A stretch of DNA of 64,000 nucleotides from Rhodanobacter sp. PCA2 (GTDB lineage Bacteria; Pseudomonadota; Gammaproteobacteria; Xanthomonadales; Rhodanobacteraceae): positions 62,001 through 126,000 of the forward strand of contig NZ_NJIC01000001.1 of assembly GCF_013620825.1 (NCBI RefSeq), in the 5' to 3' direction. The notes beneath the pieces were generated by a model. That model did not search any database, was not told the origin of the DNA, and worked only from the letters and a program-made list of their open reading frames with translations. Both the position numbers and the translations under genes were made by a program. Each line of letters opens with the position of its first letter. Positions within the stretch are counted from its first letter, which is position 1. This document shows, piece after piece, positions 46,053 through 54,299 of this stretch.

Positions 46053-46741
46053 CTACTTCTCTTTTGCGTGCCCAAAAGAGAAGTAGCCAAGAGAAAAGGG
46101 CACCCCGGTTGGCGCTTTCCGTCCATCCATGGACGGAAAGTACGTGAGGCGTGGCCGGGCTTTTCGAGCGGGCATCCTGCCCGCGCAGCGGGCGAGGCCC
46201 TCCATGGCCTCGCCCGCTGCGCGGCCTGATCGTCCCCACCTCACCGCCGCCCAGGGGCCCCGGAAAAGCAGGCGCGCATCGTGCGCGCCAGAAGCAACAG
46301 CAAATGCAAAAGCGAAGCGCTGCGAGTATGCGGCGCTTCGCTTTTGATTTTGCTCGTCATCCCAGCGAAAGCTGGGATCCAGTGCCTGTAAGTCACGAAA
46401 CACAACGGCACTGGATTCCTGCTTTCGCAGGAATGACGAGCAGGCAGTCGATTGATCTGGCCATCCTTGGCTCTGGCTGTGCTTTGGCCGTGCCCTGCTG
46501 TGGCTTCTGCGCGCCGGGAGCGCGCTGCTTTACCGGGGCCCCTATGGCGCGGCGGGCGGGTGAAGGAAAGTCCGCAGGATGGCCGGCAGGGATGCCGGCC
46601 AGTTTTTCGCCAGCACAGGATGTGCTGTCGAAAAACCCCGTAACCCGCCCGCGCACCCGGAAGGCAGGATGCCTGGAGGGCGCGCCATCGGGGTGGCCTC
46701 TCTTTTGGTTACTTTTCTCTGGCCACCCAGAGAAAAGTAAC
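46053..46741. repeat. array of perfect hairpins between fmt and rsmB
   Basis: The gap 45977-46820 holds no credible gene. It contains at least eight long dyads: 46053-46086 (13-bp stem), 46115-46140 (11), 46168-46184 (7), 46183-46222 (17), 46308-46345 (13), the REPIN at 46352-46441, 46581-46600 (8), 46602-46636 (15 with one mismatch), 46662-46674 (5) and 46708-46741 (15). The outermost hairpins (CTACTTCTCTTTT.. and GTTACTTTTCTCTGG..) resemble each other and frame the block. Several loops consist of GGA or TCC. Confidence 0.8.
46352..46441. repeat. REPIN-like element, copy A1
   Basis: Perfect 9-base ends (GCTCGTCAT and ATGACGAGC) enclose two hairpins (CCCAGCGAAAGCTGGG and TCCTGCTTTCGCAGGA) and an inner inverted pair ATCCAGTGCC/GGCACTGGAT. 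The copy at 54031 matches it closely and shares about 28 further bases on the right (AGGCAGTCGAT..), so the repeated unit is about 118 bases. Confidence 0.85.
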
Positions 46742-46745
46742 TCGG
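46570..46745 (+). other. candidate structured RNA segment with GGA-loop hairpins
   Basis: Within the hairpin array the plus strand carries RGGATG four times. In three cases (46589, 46617, 46666) GGA is displayed in a hairpin loop, which is the known binding pattern of CsrA/RsmA proteins. A strong hairpin at 46708-46741 could close the transcript, although no U-tract follows. No promoter was identified. This is a hypothesis, not an annotated RNA gene. Confidence 0.25.
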
Positions 46746-46818
46746 GCGCCCAAGAGGCGCTCGAAACTGCTTTTCCAGTAGGGGCGTGGCGAAAAAGGGC
46801 CCATCGCGGATACCCGCC

Positions 46819-46852
46819 TCTCACCCCAACCCTCTCCCCAGAGAGGAGAGGG
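46819..46852. repeat. single end of the paired inverted repeat, providing the fmt stop codon
   Basis: TCTCACCCCAACCCTCTCCCC then AGAGAGGAGAGGGA matches the ends of the elements at 5685 and 36802. The fmt reading frame runs into it and stops inside it. Confidence 0.65.
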
Positions 46853-47780
46853 AGCGCAACTCCGGCCGCGCGTTGAGGTAATCGGCGGCACCGATGCGCT
46901 TGCCGCCCGCCCGCTGCACGGCGGTGATTCGCAGCGTTCCCTTCCCGCAGGCGATGTCGATGCCCTCGCGCCCCGCGCCCAACAGGCTTCCGGGCGCCGT
47001 TTCGTGAGTGTGGTCCAGTGCGCGCGCCGCCCAGATGCGCAGCGGTTCGCCGGCGATCACGGCGTCGCTGCCGGGCCACGGGTCGAAGGCGCGTACCTGG
47101 CGTTCCAGCTCGATCGCGTGGCGGTTGAAGTCCAGGCGGCCTTCGGCCTTGTCCAGCTTGTGCGCGTAGGTGACGCCTTCGGCGGGCTGCGACGTGGCGG
47201 CCAGCGTCTCGCCCGCGAGCACGCGGGCGAGGCCTTCGGCCAGCGCGGCGGCGCCCAGCGTGGCGAGGCGGTCGTGCAGGGTGCCGCCGGTGTCGTCGGG
47301 GCTGATCGCGGTGCGTTTTTCCAGCAGCACCGGGCCGGTGTCCAGGCCGGCCTCCATCTGCATGAGGTCGACGCCGGTCTCGGCGTCGCCAGCGAGGATG
47401 GCGCGCTGGATCGGCGCGGCGCCGCGCCAGCGCGGCAGCAGGCTGGCGTGCACGTTCCAGCAGCCCAGGCGCGGCAGCGCCAGCACCTTGCGCGGCAGGA
47501 TCAGGCCGTAGGCCACCACCACCATCAGGTCGGGCGCGTGGGCGGCGAGCGCGGCCTGCACCGCGGCGTCCTTCAGGGTTTCCGGCTGCTCGACCGCGAT
47601 GCCGGCGGCGAGCGCGGCCTGCTTCACCGGGCTGGGCGCGAGCTTGCGGCCGCGGCCGGCGGGGCGGTCGGGCTGGGTGTAGACGGCGACCACCTCGGCG
47701 CCGCTGGCGCGGCAGGCCTCGAGGCAGGGAACGGAGAATTCCGGGGTGCCGGCGAAGACCAGCCGCAGCGGCCGGCTCAA
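46821..47780 (-). CDS. fmt: methionyl-tRNA formyltransferase
   Basis: This 319-residue enzyme formylates initiator Met-tRNA with 10-formyl-THF. It has the N-terminal [10 protein letters not shown], the catalytic region [20 protein letters not shown] with Asn and His, LDTG, and the C-terminal OB-like domain. The start is TTG at 47780, overlapping the def stop (TTGA). The last dozen or so codons ([12 protein letters not shown]) are encoded by a palindromic repeat, so the native stop appears to have been replaced by the insertion; length is still close to the usual 310-320. Confidence 0.95.
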   Translation of the reverse strand: MSRPLRLVFAGTPEFSVPCLEACRASGAEVVAVYTQPDRPAGRGRKLAPSPVKQAALAAGIAVEQPETLKDAAVQAALAAHAPDLMVVVAYGLILPRKVLALPRLGCWNVHASLLPRWRGAAPIQRAILAGDAETGVDLMQMEAGLDTGPVLLEKRTAISPDDTGGTLHDRLATLGAAALAEGLARVLAGETLAATSQPAEGVTYAHKLDKAEGRLDFNRHAIELERQVRAFDPWPGSDAVIAGEPLRIWAARALDHTHETAPGSLLGAGREGIDIACGKGTLRITAVQRAGGKRIGAADYLNARPELRSLSSLGRGLG

Positions 47781-48286
47781 GCGCTGGCCGCCTGCTTGCG
47801 CTGCTTTTCCAGGCGCTTCAGCAGCATCGAGCGCTTCAGCGGCGAGAGGTAGTCCACGAACACCTTGCCGGCGAGGTGGTCCATCTCGTGCTGCACGGCC
47901 ACCGCCAGCGGGCCCTCGGCCTCGTAGAGGAATTCCCTGCCGTCGGTGTCCTGCGCCTTCACCTTCACCTTCAGCGCGCGGGTGACATCGGCGTAGAGGC
48001 CGGGGAAGGAGAGGCAGCCCTCCTGGTACACCTGGGCGCCGTCCTTCTCCACGATCCCGGCGTTGATCAGCACCAGCGGCTGGTTGCGCCCCTCGCTCAT
48101 GTCGATCACCAGCACCTGCCGGTGCACGTCGACCTGGGTGGCGGCCAGGCCCACGCCGTTGGCGGCGTACATGGTCTCGAACATGTCGGCGACGAACTGC
48201 TTCAGCGCGGCGTCGAACACGGTGACCGGCGCGGCCCTGGTGCGCAGTCGGGGATCGGGGAATTCGAGGATGGCAAGCGTGGACAT
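47777..48286 (-). CDS. def: peptide deformylase
   Basis: This 169-residue metalloenzyme removes the N-formyl group from nascent proteins. All three motifs are present: [17 protein letters not shown] (metal Cys) and HEMDH (two metal His and the catalytic Glu). I use the ATG at 48286; an ATG three codons upstream (48295) is possible. It overlaps fmt, its functional partner, by 4 bases and is divergent from the LysM gene. Confidence 0.96.
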   Translation of the reverse strand: MSTLAILEFPDPRLRTRAAPVTVFDAALKQFVADMFETMYAANGVGLAATQVDVHRQVLVIDMSEGRNQPLVLINAGIVEKDGAQVYQEGCLSFPGLYADVTRALKVKVKAQDTDGREFLYEAEGPLAVAVQHEMDHLAGKVFVDYLSPLKRSMLLKRLEKQRKQAASA

Positions 48287-48362
48287 GGCCGCCATTGTAG
48301 TACGCCGCTCCGGGGGGCTGTTCAGCGCGGCGAGCGCCGTGGAATCTGCGACCCGGTGCCGA

Positions 48363-48390
48363 TTGCGCCGCTTAATGCTTCGGTTACACT
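48363..48390 (+). promoter_or_regulatory. possible sigma-70 promoter of the LysM gene
   Basis: TTGCGC (48363-48368) and TACACT (48385-48390) are separated by 16 bases, and the -10 lies 33 bases before the start codon. The -35 match is weak. The spacing is acceptable and the location, in the def-LysM divergent gap, is right. Confidence 0.4.
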
Positions 48391-48422
48391 CGCTTTCACT
48401 CCGGGGAGGGGGATTCCCACCA

Positions 48423-49547
48423 ATGCTCAAGAAAGCGTTCACGGTGCTGGCCGGCACCATGGTTGCCGCGGCGGTATGCGCCGCCGGCGCCGCGCAGTTG
48501 CGCGGCAACCATCCCGATTCGTACACCGTGCGCCGCGGCGACACGCTGTGGGGAATCTCGGCGAAATTCCTGGCCAAGCCGTGGCTGTGGCCGGAGATCT
48601 GGCAGGCCAATCCCCAGGTGCGCAATCCGCACCTGATCTACCCGGGCGACGTGCTCAACCTGTCCTTCATCAACGGCCCGTCGCTGAAGCTGCAGCCGGC
48701 CCTGCATCGCGAGGGCGAGGCGGTGCCGGCGATTCCGCTGGACGCGCTGAAGACCTTCCTCAAGGACCTGCGCGTGATGGATTCCGGCGCGGTCAGCAAG
48801 GCGCCCTACGTGGTGGGCGTGGAAGAGGACCAGCTGCGCGTCACCTCGGGCCAGAACATCTACGTGCGTGGCCTGGACAGCCAGCCCGGCCAGCGCTGGG
48901 CGATCGTGCGGCCCGAGCACGTGTTCCGCGGCTTCGACGACGGCGCCGGCGGCACCTCGGTGTTCGGCAACGAGCTGTACGCGAACGCGGCGATGGTGCG
49001 TTCGCCGTGGCAGGAAGACCGCGGCCAGGGCGCCAACCCGTTCCGCCGCGGCAGCGACATGGGCGTCGAGGTGAAGGTGATCGGCACCGCCGAGACGCTG
49101 CGCACCGGCGATCCGTCCACCCTGCTGGTGCTGGAATCCACCCAGGAGATCCGCAGCGGCGACCGCATCATGCCGGTGGACGACGCGCCGTACGATCCGT
49201 ACTACTACCCGCACGCGCCGCAGAACCTGCCGAAGGACGGCCGCGTGATCGCGTTCACCGACGCGATGGACGCGGTGGGCCCGCACCAGGTGGTGGCGCT
49301 GTCGGTGGGCAGCAAGGACGGCGTGGACAACGGCGCCACCTTCGCGATCTGGCAGCCCGGCGAGAACATCCACGACGACGTCGCCAGCAACAGCTGGTCC
49401 CGCGGCGTGGGCAAGCGGGTCACCCTGCCGGACGAATACATCGGCCACGTGATGGTGTTCCGCACCTTCGACCACGTCAGCTACGGCCTGGTGATGGACG
49501 GCCTGCGCCCGGTGAAGATGGGCGACCGGCTGAGGCTGCCCGAATAA
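48423..49547 (+). CDS. LysM peptidoglycan-binding domain protein
   Basis: This 374-residue exported protein has a signal peptide (about 1-23) and a single LysM domain ([18 protein letters not shown] to YPGDVLNL, about 33-80). The C-terminal region of about 290 residues (from about 85) is conserved in xanthomonad relatives but has no known function. It probably binds peptidoglycan in the periplasm. The gene lies between def and dprA, a conserved neighbourhood in gammaproteobacteria. GGGGAGGGGG upstream of the ATG is a strong ribosome-binding site, and a hairpin terminator follows. Confidence 0.9.
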   Translation: MLKKAFTVLAGTMVAAAVCAAGAAQLRGNHPDSYTVRRGDTLWGISAKFLAKPWLWPEIWQANPQVRNPHLIYPGDVLNLSFINGPSLKLQPALHREGEAVPAIPLDALKTFLKDLRVMDSGAVSKAPYVVGVEEDQLRVTSGQNIYVRGLDSQPGQRWAIVRPEHVFRGFDDGAGGTSVFGNELYANAAMVRSPWQEDRGQGANPFRRGSDMGVEVKVIGTAETLRTGDPSTLLVLESTQEIRSGDRIMPVDDAPYDPYYYPHAPQNLPKDGRVIAFTDAMDAVGPHQVVALSVGSKDGVDNGATFAIWQPGENIHDDVASNSWSRGVGKRVTLPDEYIGHVMVFRTFDHVSYGLVMDGLRPVKMGDRLRLPE

Positions 49548-49573
49548 GCCCGGCACAGGTTTCTTCCGACACG

Positions 49574-49600
49574 ACGGCGCGGCTCACCCCGCGCCGTTTT
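49574..49600 (+). terminator. rho-independent terminator between the LysM gene and dprA
   Basis: ACGGCGCGG and CCGCGCCGT form a 9-base stem around CTCACC, followed by TTTCGTT. It lies 27 bases after the LysM stop and directly upstream of the dprA promoter element. Confidence 0.8.
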
Positions 49601-49617
49601 CGTTGGGGGCGACTGCG

Positions 49618-49623
49618 TACACT
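49618..49623 (+). promoter_or_regulatory. -10 element placing the dprA transcript start at its ATG
   Basis: TACACT is followed by only six bases before the ATG at 49630. A transcript started at normal distance from this -10 would begin at or next to the A of the start codon. No ribosome-binding site is present, consistent with a leaderless mRNA. Confidence 0.4.
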
Positions 49624-49629
49624 GCCGGC

Positions 49630-50760
49630 ATGGACGAAAGGGACGAATTGCGCGCCTGGCTGGTCGCCCTGCGCACGCCGGGGCTGGGGCCGGGTGGCCT
49701 GCGCGAAGCGCTGGCCGCAGCCGGCGGCCGCATCGACGCCGCACTGGCCCAGTTGCGTCGGAAGGCCGCCGCGCTGGACGAAGGCGCCGCTGCCTGGCTG
49801 GACGCGCCCGACGAGACGCGGCTCGCCGCCGACTTCGCGTGGCTGGCCGAGCCCGGTCATCGCCTGCTGCGCTGCACGGAGGCGGATTTCCCGCCCCTGC
49901 TGGAGACCATCCCGCAGCCGCCCGCCGCGCTGTTCGTGAGCGGCGACGCCGGCCTGCTGCTGCATCCCCAGGTCGCCATCGTCGGCGCGCGCAGCGCCAG
50001 CCCCGCCGGGCTGGAACATGCCCGCCGCTTCGCCCGTGCGCTGGCCCTGGCCGGCTACACGGTCACCAGCGGCATGGCCGACGGCATCGACGGCGCCGCC
50101 CACGAGGCCGCGCTGGATGCGGGCGCGGTCACCGTCGCCGTGGTCGGCACCGGGCCCGACCGGGTCTATCCACGCAAGCACCACGCGCTGGCGCAGCGCA
50201 TCGCGATGCAGGGCGCGCTGGTCAGCGAGTTCCCGCCCGGCACGGCGGCGCGCCCCGACCACTTCCCGCGCCGCAACCGCATCATCGCGGGGCTGGCGCT
50301 GGGCACCGTGGTGGTGGAGGCGGGGCTGCAGTCCGGCTCGCTGATCACCGCGCGGCTGGCCGGCGAGCAGGGCCGCGAGGTGTTCGCGCTGCCCGGTTCC
50401 ATCGCCAACCCGCTGGCGCGCGGCTGCCACCGGCTGATCCGCGACGGCGCCCGGCTGGTGGAGGAGTCGGCCGAAGTGGCGGAAGCGCTGGCCCCGGCGG
50501 CCCGGGCGCTGGGCGTGGAACTGGCCGAGCGGCTGGCCCGGTCCGAAACCCCGGCGTCGGCCACTGGCGGGGGCGGGCACGACGACCCGGACTATCGGCG
50601 CCTGCTCGACGCCCTGGGCCACGATCCGGCCACGCTGGACGAGCTGGTGCGACGCAGCGGGCTGGCCGCCGCGGCGCTGTCCTCGATGCTGCTGATGCTG
50701 GAACTGGAAGGGCGGGTGGCGGGCCTGCCGGGCAACCGCTACCAGCGTTTGCCGGGGTAG
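49630..50760 (+). CDS. dprA: DNA-processing protein DprA (DNA uptake)
   Basis: This 376-residue protein loads RecA on incoming single-stranded DNA during natural transformation. The Rossmann-like core is intact (VAIVGARSASPAGLEHARRFA, SGMADGIDGAAHEAAL, GTGPDRVYP, FPRRNRIIAGLA, EAGLQSGSLITA), with an N-terminal helical region and a C-terminal winged-helix domain (about 310-376). ATG 49630 is preferred over the TTG at 49603, which lies within the terminator. An intact dprA suggests competence for transformation, though other competence genes are outside the window. Confidence 0.94.
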   Translation: MDERDELRAWLVALRTPGLGPGGLREALAAAGGRIDAALAQLRRKAAALDEGAAAWLDAPDETRLAADFAWLAEPGHRLLRCTEADFPPLLETIPQPPAALFVSGDAGLLLHPQVAIVGARSASPAGLEHARRFARALALAGYTVTSGMADGIDGAAHEAALDAGAVTVAVVGTGPDRVYPRKHHALAQRIAMQGALVSEFPPGTAARPDHFPRRNRIIAGLALGTVVVEAGLQSGSLITARLAGEQGREVFALPGSIANPLARGCHRLIRDGARLVEESAEVAEALAPAARALGVELAERLARSETPASATGGGGHDDPDYRRLLDALGHDPATLDELVRRSGLAAAALSSMLLMLELEGRVAGLPGNRYQRLPG

Positions 50761-50896
50761 GCCGGCCTGCCGAAACCCGCACTGCAGCGCGGTTTCATGC
50801 CTCACGGCTTGACAGTCCGCCAGCCGGCGTGGTCTGACTAGTATATAGGCATGCCGCACTGCGGCATGAAATCCTCACGCCTGCCCCCAGAGATTC

Positions 50897-53386
50897 ATGG
50901 CCAAGAACCTGCTCATCGTCGAGTCGCCCGCCAAGGCCAAGACGATCAACAAATACCTCGGCAAGGACTTCCAGGTCCTCGCTTCCTATGGCCACGTGCG
51001 CGACCTGCGTCCCAAGGAGGGCGCGGTCGATCCCGACCACGGCTTCGCCATGAAGTACGAGGTGATCGAGCGCAACGAGAAACACGTCGACGCGATCGCC
51101 AAGGCCGCCAAGCTCGCCGACGACATCTACCTCGCCACCGACTTGGATCGCGAAGGCGAGGCGATCAGCTGGCACATCAGCGAGATCCTCAAGGACCGCG
51201 GCCTCACCGACGGCAAGCAGCTGCATCGCGTGGTGTTCTCCGAGATCACGCCGAAGGCGATCAAGGCCGCAGTGGCCGCGCCGCGCCAGCTCTCGCACGA
51301 TCTGGTGGACGCGCAGCAGGCGCGCCGCGCGCTGGACTACCTCGTCGGCTTCAACCTCTCGCCGGTGCTGTGGCGCAAGGTGCAGCGCGGCTTGTCCGCC
51401 GGCCGCGTGCAGTCGCCGGCGCTGCGCATGATCGTGGAGCGCGAGGAGGAGATCGAGGCGTTCAAGGCGCGCGAATACTGGACGGTGGAAGCGCAGCTGC
51501 GCCACGCCGACGGCGAATTCAGCGCCAGGCTCACCAAGCTCCACGGCAAGAAGTTCGAGCAGTTCGACCTCACCAACGAGGCCGACGCGATGGCCGCGCG
51601 CGCCGCGCTGAAGGAGGCCGCGCACGGCCGCCTCAGCGTGAGCGAGGTGGGCAGCAAGGAGCGCAAGCGCCGCCCCGCGCCGCCGTTCACCACCTCCACC
51701 CTGCAGCAGGAGGCCGCGCGCAAGCTCGGCTTCACCACCAGCCGCACGATGAAGGTGGCGCAGGGTTTGTACGAAGGCGTGAGCCTGGGCAGCGAAGGCA
51801 ACGTCGGCCTGATCAGCTACATGCGTACCGACTCGGTGGCGCTGGCCGACGACGCGCTGGTCGAGCTGCGCGCGCTGATCGCGCGCGACTACGGCCACAA
51901 GGCGCTGCCCGACGCGCCGCAGTTCTACAAGGCCAAGAGCAAGAACGCGCAGGAGGCGCACGAGGCGATCCGTCCCACCTCGGCCATGCGCACGCCGCGC
52001 GAGGTGTCCGCCTACCTCAACGACGAGCAGCGCAAGCTGTACGAGCTGATCTGGAAGCGCACCGTGGCCTGCCAGATGATCCACGCCACGCTCAACACCG
52101 TGTCGGTGGATTTCGAGCTGCCGCACGCCGCGGGCGGCCCCGCCGCGTTCCGCGCCACCGGCACCACCGTGGTCGACCCCGGCTTCCTCGCCGTGTACGA
52201 GGAAGGCCGCGACCAGAAGAACGCGGACGACGACGACGAAGGCCGCCGCCTGCCGAAGCTGGAAAAGGGCGAGCAGGTGCCGCTGCACGACATCGCCGCC
52301 GACCAGCACTTCACCGAGCCGCCGCCGCGCTATTCCGAAGCCTCGCTGGTGAAGGCGCTGGAGGAATACGGCATCGGCCGCCCGTCCACCTACGCCAGCA
52401 TCATCCAGGTGCTGCTGAACCGCCAGTACGTGCTGCTGGACAGCCGCCGCTTCAAGCCCACCGACATCGGCCGCGCGGTGGGCAAGTTCCTCACCCAGCA
52501 CTTCACCCGCTACGTGGATTACGACTTCACCGCCAAGCTCGAGGACGAGCTCGACGCCGTGAGCCGCGGCGAGGAAGCCTGGGTGCCGCTGATGCAGCGC
52601 TTCTGGCAGCCGTTCAAGCAGCAGGTGGAAGAGAAGACCGAGTCGGTGGATCGCAGCGAGGCCACCGGCGCGCGCGAACTCGGCAGCGATCCCAAGAGCG
52701 GCAAGCCGGTGTTCGTGCGCCTGGGCCGCTTCGGGCCGTACGCCGCCATCGGCGACAAGGACAGCGACGAGAAACTGCAGTTCGCCAGCCTGCGCCCCGG
52801 CCAGAGCATGCACACCATCACGCTCGAAGAGGCGCTGGAACTCTTCAAGCTGCCGCGCCAGCTCGGCGCCGCGCCGAACGGCGACGAGGTCAGCGTGGGC
52901 ATCGGCCGCTTCGGGCCGTTCGTGAAGCAGGGCAGCACCTATGCCTCGCTCAAGCCCGAGGACGATCCCTACACCATCGAACTGCCGCGCGCGCTGCAGC
53001 TGGTGGAGGACAAGCTCACCATGCTCGCCAACCGCGTGATCGCGGACTTCGGCAACGGCGTGCAGGTGCTCAACGGCCGCTACGGGCCGTACATCACCGA
53101 CGGCGAGAAGAACGCGCGCATACCCAAGGACACCGAGCCGAAGGAGCTCACCGAGGCGCAGTGCCTGGAGCTGCTCGCCGCCGCGCCGGTGAAGAAGGGC
53201 GGCCGCTTCGGCCGCAAGACCGGCGCCGCGAAGAAGACCGCGGAGAAGAAGGCGCCGGCGACGAAGAAGGCTGCCGCCAAGAAAGCCCCGGCCAAGAAGA
53301 CGGCGACGAAGAAAACCGCTGCGAAAAAGACCGCGACCAGGAAGGCCGCCACGAAGAAGGCGGCGGCGAAGAAGACGCCGGCCTGA
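50897..53386 (+). CDS. topA: type IA DNA topoisomerase I
   Basis: This 829-residue enzyme relaxes negative supercoils. It has the TOPRIM domain (LLIVESPAKAKTI, ATDLDREGEAI), the catalytic Tyr308 in SYMRTDS, and repeated C-terminal topoisomerase modules (VRLGRFGPYAAIGD, VGIGRFGPFVKQG, LNGRYGPYITDG) in place of the zinc-finger ribbons of E. coli TopA. The last 55 or so residues are an AAKK/TAKK-rich tail resembling histone H1-like proteins and probably bind DNA. Upstream, TTGACA at 50809 is 24 or more bases from TAGTAT or TATATA, so no promoter is assigned with confidence. Confidence 0.96.
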   Translation: MAKNLLIVESPAKAKTINKYLGKDFQVLASYGHVRDLRPKEGAVDPDHGFAMKYEVIERNEKHVDAIAKAAKLADDIYLATDLDREGEAISWHISEILKDRGLTDGKQLHRVVFSEITPKAIKAAVAAPRQLSHDLVDAQQARRALDYLVGFNLSPVLWRKVQRGLSAGRVQSPALRMIVEREEEIEAFKAREYWTVEAQLRHADGEFSARLTKLHGKKFEQFDLTNEADAMAARAALKEAAHGRLSVSEVGSKERKRRPAPPFTTSTLQQEAARKLGFTTSRTMKVAQGLYEGVSLGSEGNVGLISYMRTDSVALADDALVELRALIARDYGHKALPDAPQFYKAKSKNAQEAHEAIRPTSAMRTPREVSAYLNDEQRKLYELIWKRTVACQMIHATLNTVSVDFELPHAAGGPAAFRATGTTVVDPGFLAVYEEGRDQKNADDDDEGRRLPKLEKGEQVPLHDIAADQHFTEPPPRYSEASLVKALEEYGIGRPSTYASIIQVLLNRQYVLLDSRRFKPTDIGRAVGKFLTQHFTRYVDYDFTAKLEDELDAVSRGEEAWVPLMQRFWQPFKQQVEEKTESVDRSEATGARELGSDPKSGKPVFVRLGRFGPYAAIGDKDSDEKLQFASLRPGQSMHTITLEEALELFKLPRQLGAAPNGDEVSVGIGRFGPFVKQGSTYASLKPEDDPYTIELPRALQLVEDKLTMLANRVIADFGNGVQVLNGRYGPYITDGEKNARIPKDTEPKELTEAQCLELLAAAPVKKGGRFGRKTGAAKKTAEKKAPATKKAAAKKAPAKKTATKKTAAKKTATRKAATKKAAAKKTPA

Positions 53387-53958
53387 TGCCGCGAACCTTC
53401 CCGCTGGCCGAACTCGATGCCGCCGCCGACCTGCTGCATGCAGGCGGCGTGCTGGCCTATCCCACCGAGGCGGTCTACGGCCTCGGTTGCGATCCGCAGG
53501 ACCGCGCGGCCTTCGGGAAGATCTTCGCGCTCAAGCGGCGCCCGGCCACGCAAGGCGTGCTGCTGATCGCCGCCGACTTCGCCCAGGTCGAGCGCTACAT
53601 CGACTTCGCGAACGTGCCGGACGACGCGCTGGCCCAGGTGCGCGCAAGCTGGCCCGGCCCGCACACCTGGATCTTCCCGCGCAGCGCCGCCGTGCCGGGC
53701 TGGGTGGCCGGCACGCATGCCGGCATCGCGCTGCGCGTCACCGCGCACGAGCCCGCTGCCGCGCTGTGCCGCGCGTTCGGCGGCGCCCTGGTCTCCACCA
53801 GCGCGAACCCCCACGGCGAGCCGCCTGCGCGCAGCGCGGCCACCGTGGCGGCCTACTTCGGCGATGCGCTGGACGGCCTGCTGGACGCCCCGCTGGGCGC
53901 GCAGGATCGCCCCAGCACGATCCGCGACGCGCTGAGCGGCACTATCATTCGGGCTTGA
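53386..53958 (+). CDS. tsaC: L-threonylcarbamoyladenylate synthase
   Basis: This 190-residue Sua5/YciO/YrdC protein makes threonylcarbamoyl-AMP from threonine, bicarbonate and ATP, the first step of the universal t6A37 tRNA modification. The YrdC fold motifs are visible: YPTEAVYGLGCDP, FALKRRPATQGVLL (with the basic KRR nucleotide site) and STSANPHGEPP. The ATG overlaps the topA stop (TGATG), so the two are coupled. The protein is the short YrdC form without a Sua5 C-terminal domain. Confidence 0.94.
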   Translation: MPRTFPLAELDAAADLLHAGGVLAYPTEAVYGLGCDPQDRAAFGKIFALKRRPATQGVLLIAADFAQVERYIDFANVPDDALAQVRASWPGPHTWIFPRSAAVPGWVAGTHAGIALRVTAHEPAAALCRAFGGALVSTSANPHGEPPARSAATVAAYFGDALDGLLDAPLGAQDRPSTIRDALSGTIIRA

Positions 53959-53982
53959 CGGCAGCCCGCCTAGGCTACGGAT

Positions 53983-54004
53983 GCCTGCACGGATCTGTGC
54001 AGGC
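53983..54004 (+). terminator. hairpin after tsaC
   Basis: GCCTGCAC and GTGCAGGC form a perfect 8-base stem around GGATCT, 24 bases after the tsaC stop. There is no U-tract, so its role as a terminator is uncertain. The remaining sequence to 54299 holds a REPIN-like element and no credible separate gene. Confidence 0.4.
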
Positions 54005-54030
54005 AACTCTTGGGAGAAGAGTCTGATGTC

Positions 54031-54118
54031 GCTCGTCATCCCAGCGAAAGCTGGGATCCAGTGCCTGCAAGTCACTGAACACAACGGCACTGGATTCCCG
54101 CGTTCGCAGGCATGACGA
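54031..54118. repeat. REPIN-like element, copy A2
   Basis: This copy begins GCTCGTCATCCCAGCGAAAG and ends CGCAGGCATGACGA. It matches A1 (46352-46441) closely, and the similarity continues on the right to about 54149 (AGGCAGTCGATGGATC). It lies in the 340-base gap between tsaC and the AMP-ligase gene. Confidence 0.85.
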
Positions 54119-54299
54119 TCAGGCAGTCGATGGATCGGACCTTCCTTAGCTGGCGATGAACCACGGCGGCGGCAGCTTGGCCCCGATTCAGCGGCGGCCA
54201 TCAGCATGGGGGCCAAGCAGTGAACAGGCGCCGGCGGGAAAGGCCGGCAGGACAACAGTGGCCGCCACGACGGCGGCCGAACAGGAGCGGCAATCCACG

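Noticed and set aside
46308..46345. Hairpin AAAAGCGAAGCGC..GCGCTTCGCTTTT as the terminator of an adjacent gene
   Set aside because: It is over 300 bases from the start of rsmB and about 475 from the end of fmt, on neither transcript's expected 3' end; it fits better as part of the hairpin array.
46151..46876. Open frames through the hairpin array
   Set aside because: They run through palindromic repeats and a REPIN; the predicted products are translated repeat sequence.
50809..50847. TTGACA followed by TAGTATAT upstream of topA as a sigma-70 promoter
   Set aside because: The spacing is 24 bases or more, too long for a normal promoter, although the A+T-rich stretch may still contain one.
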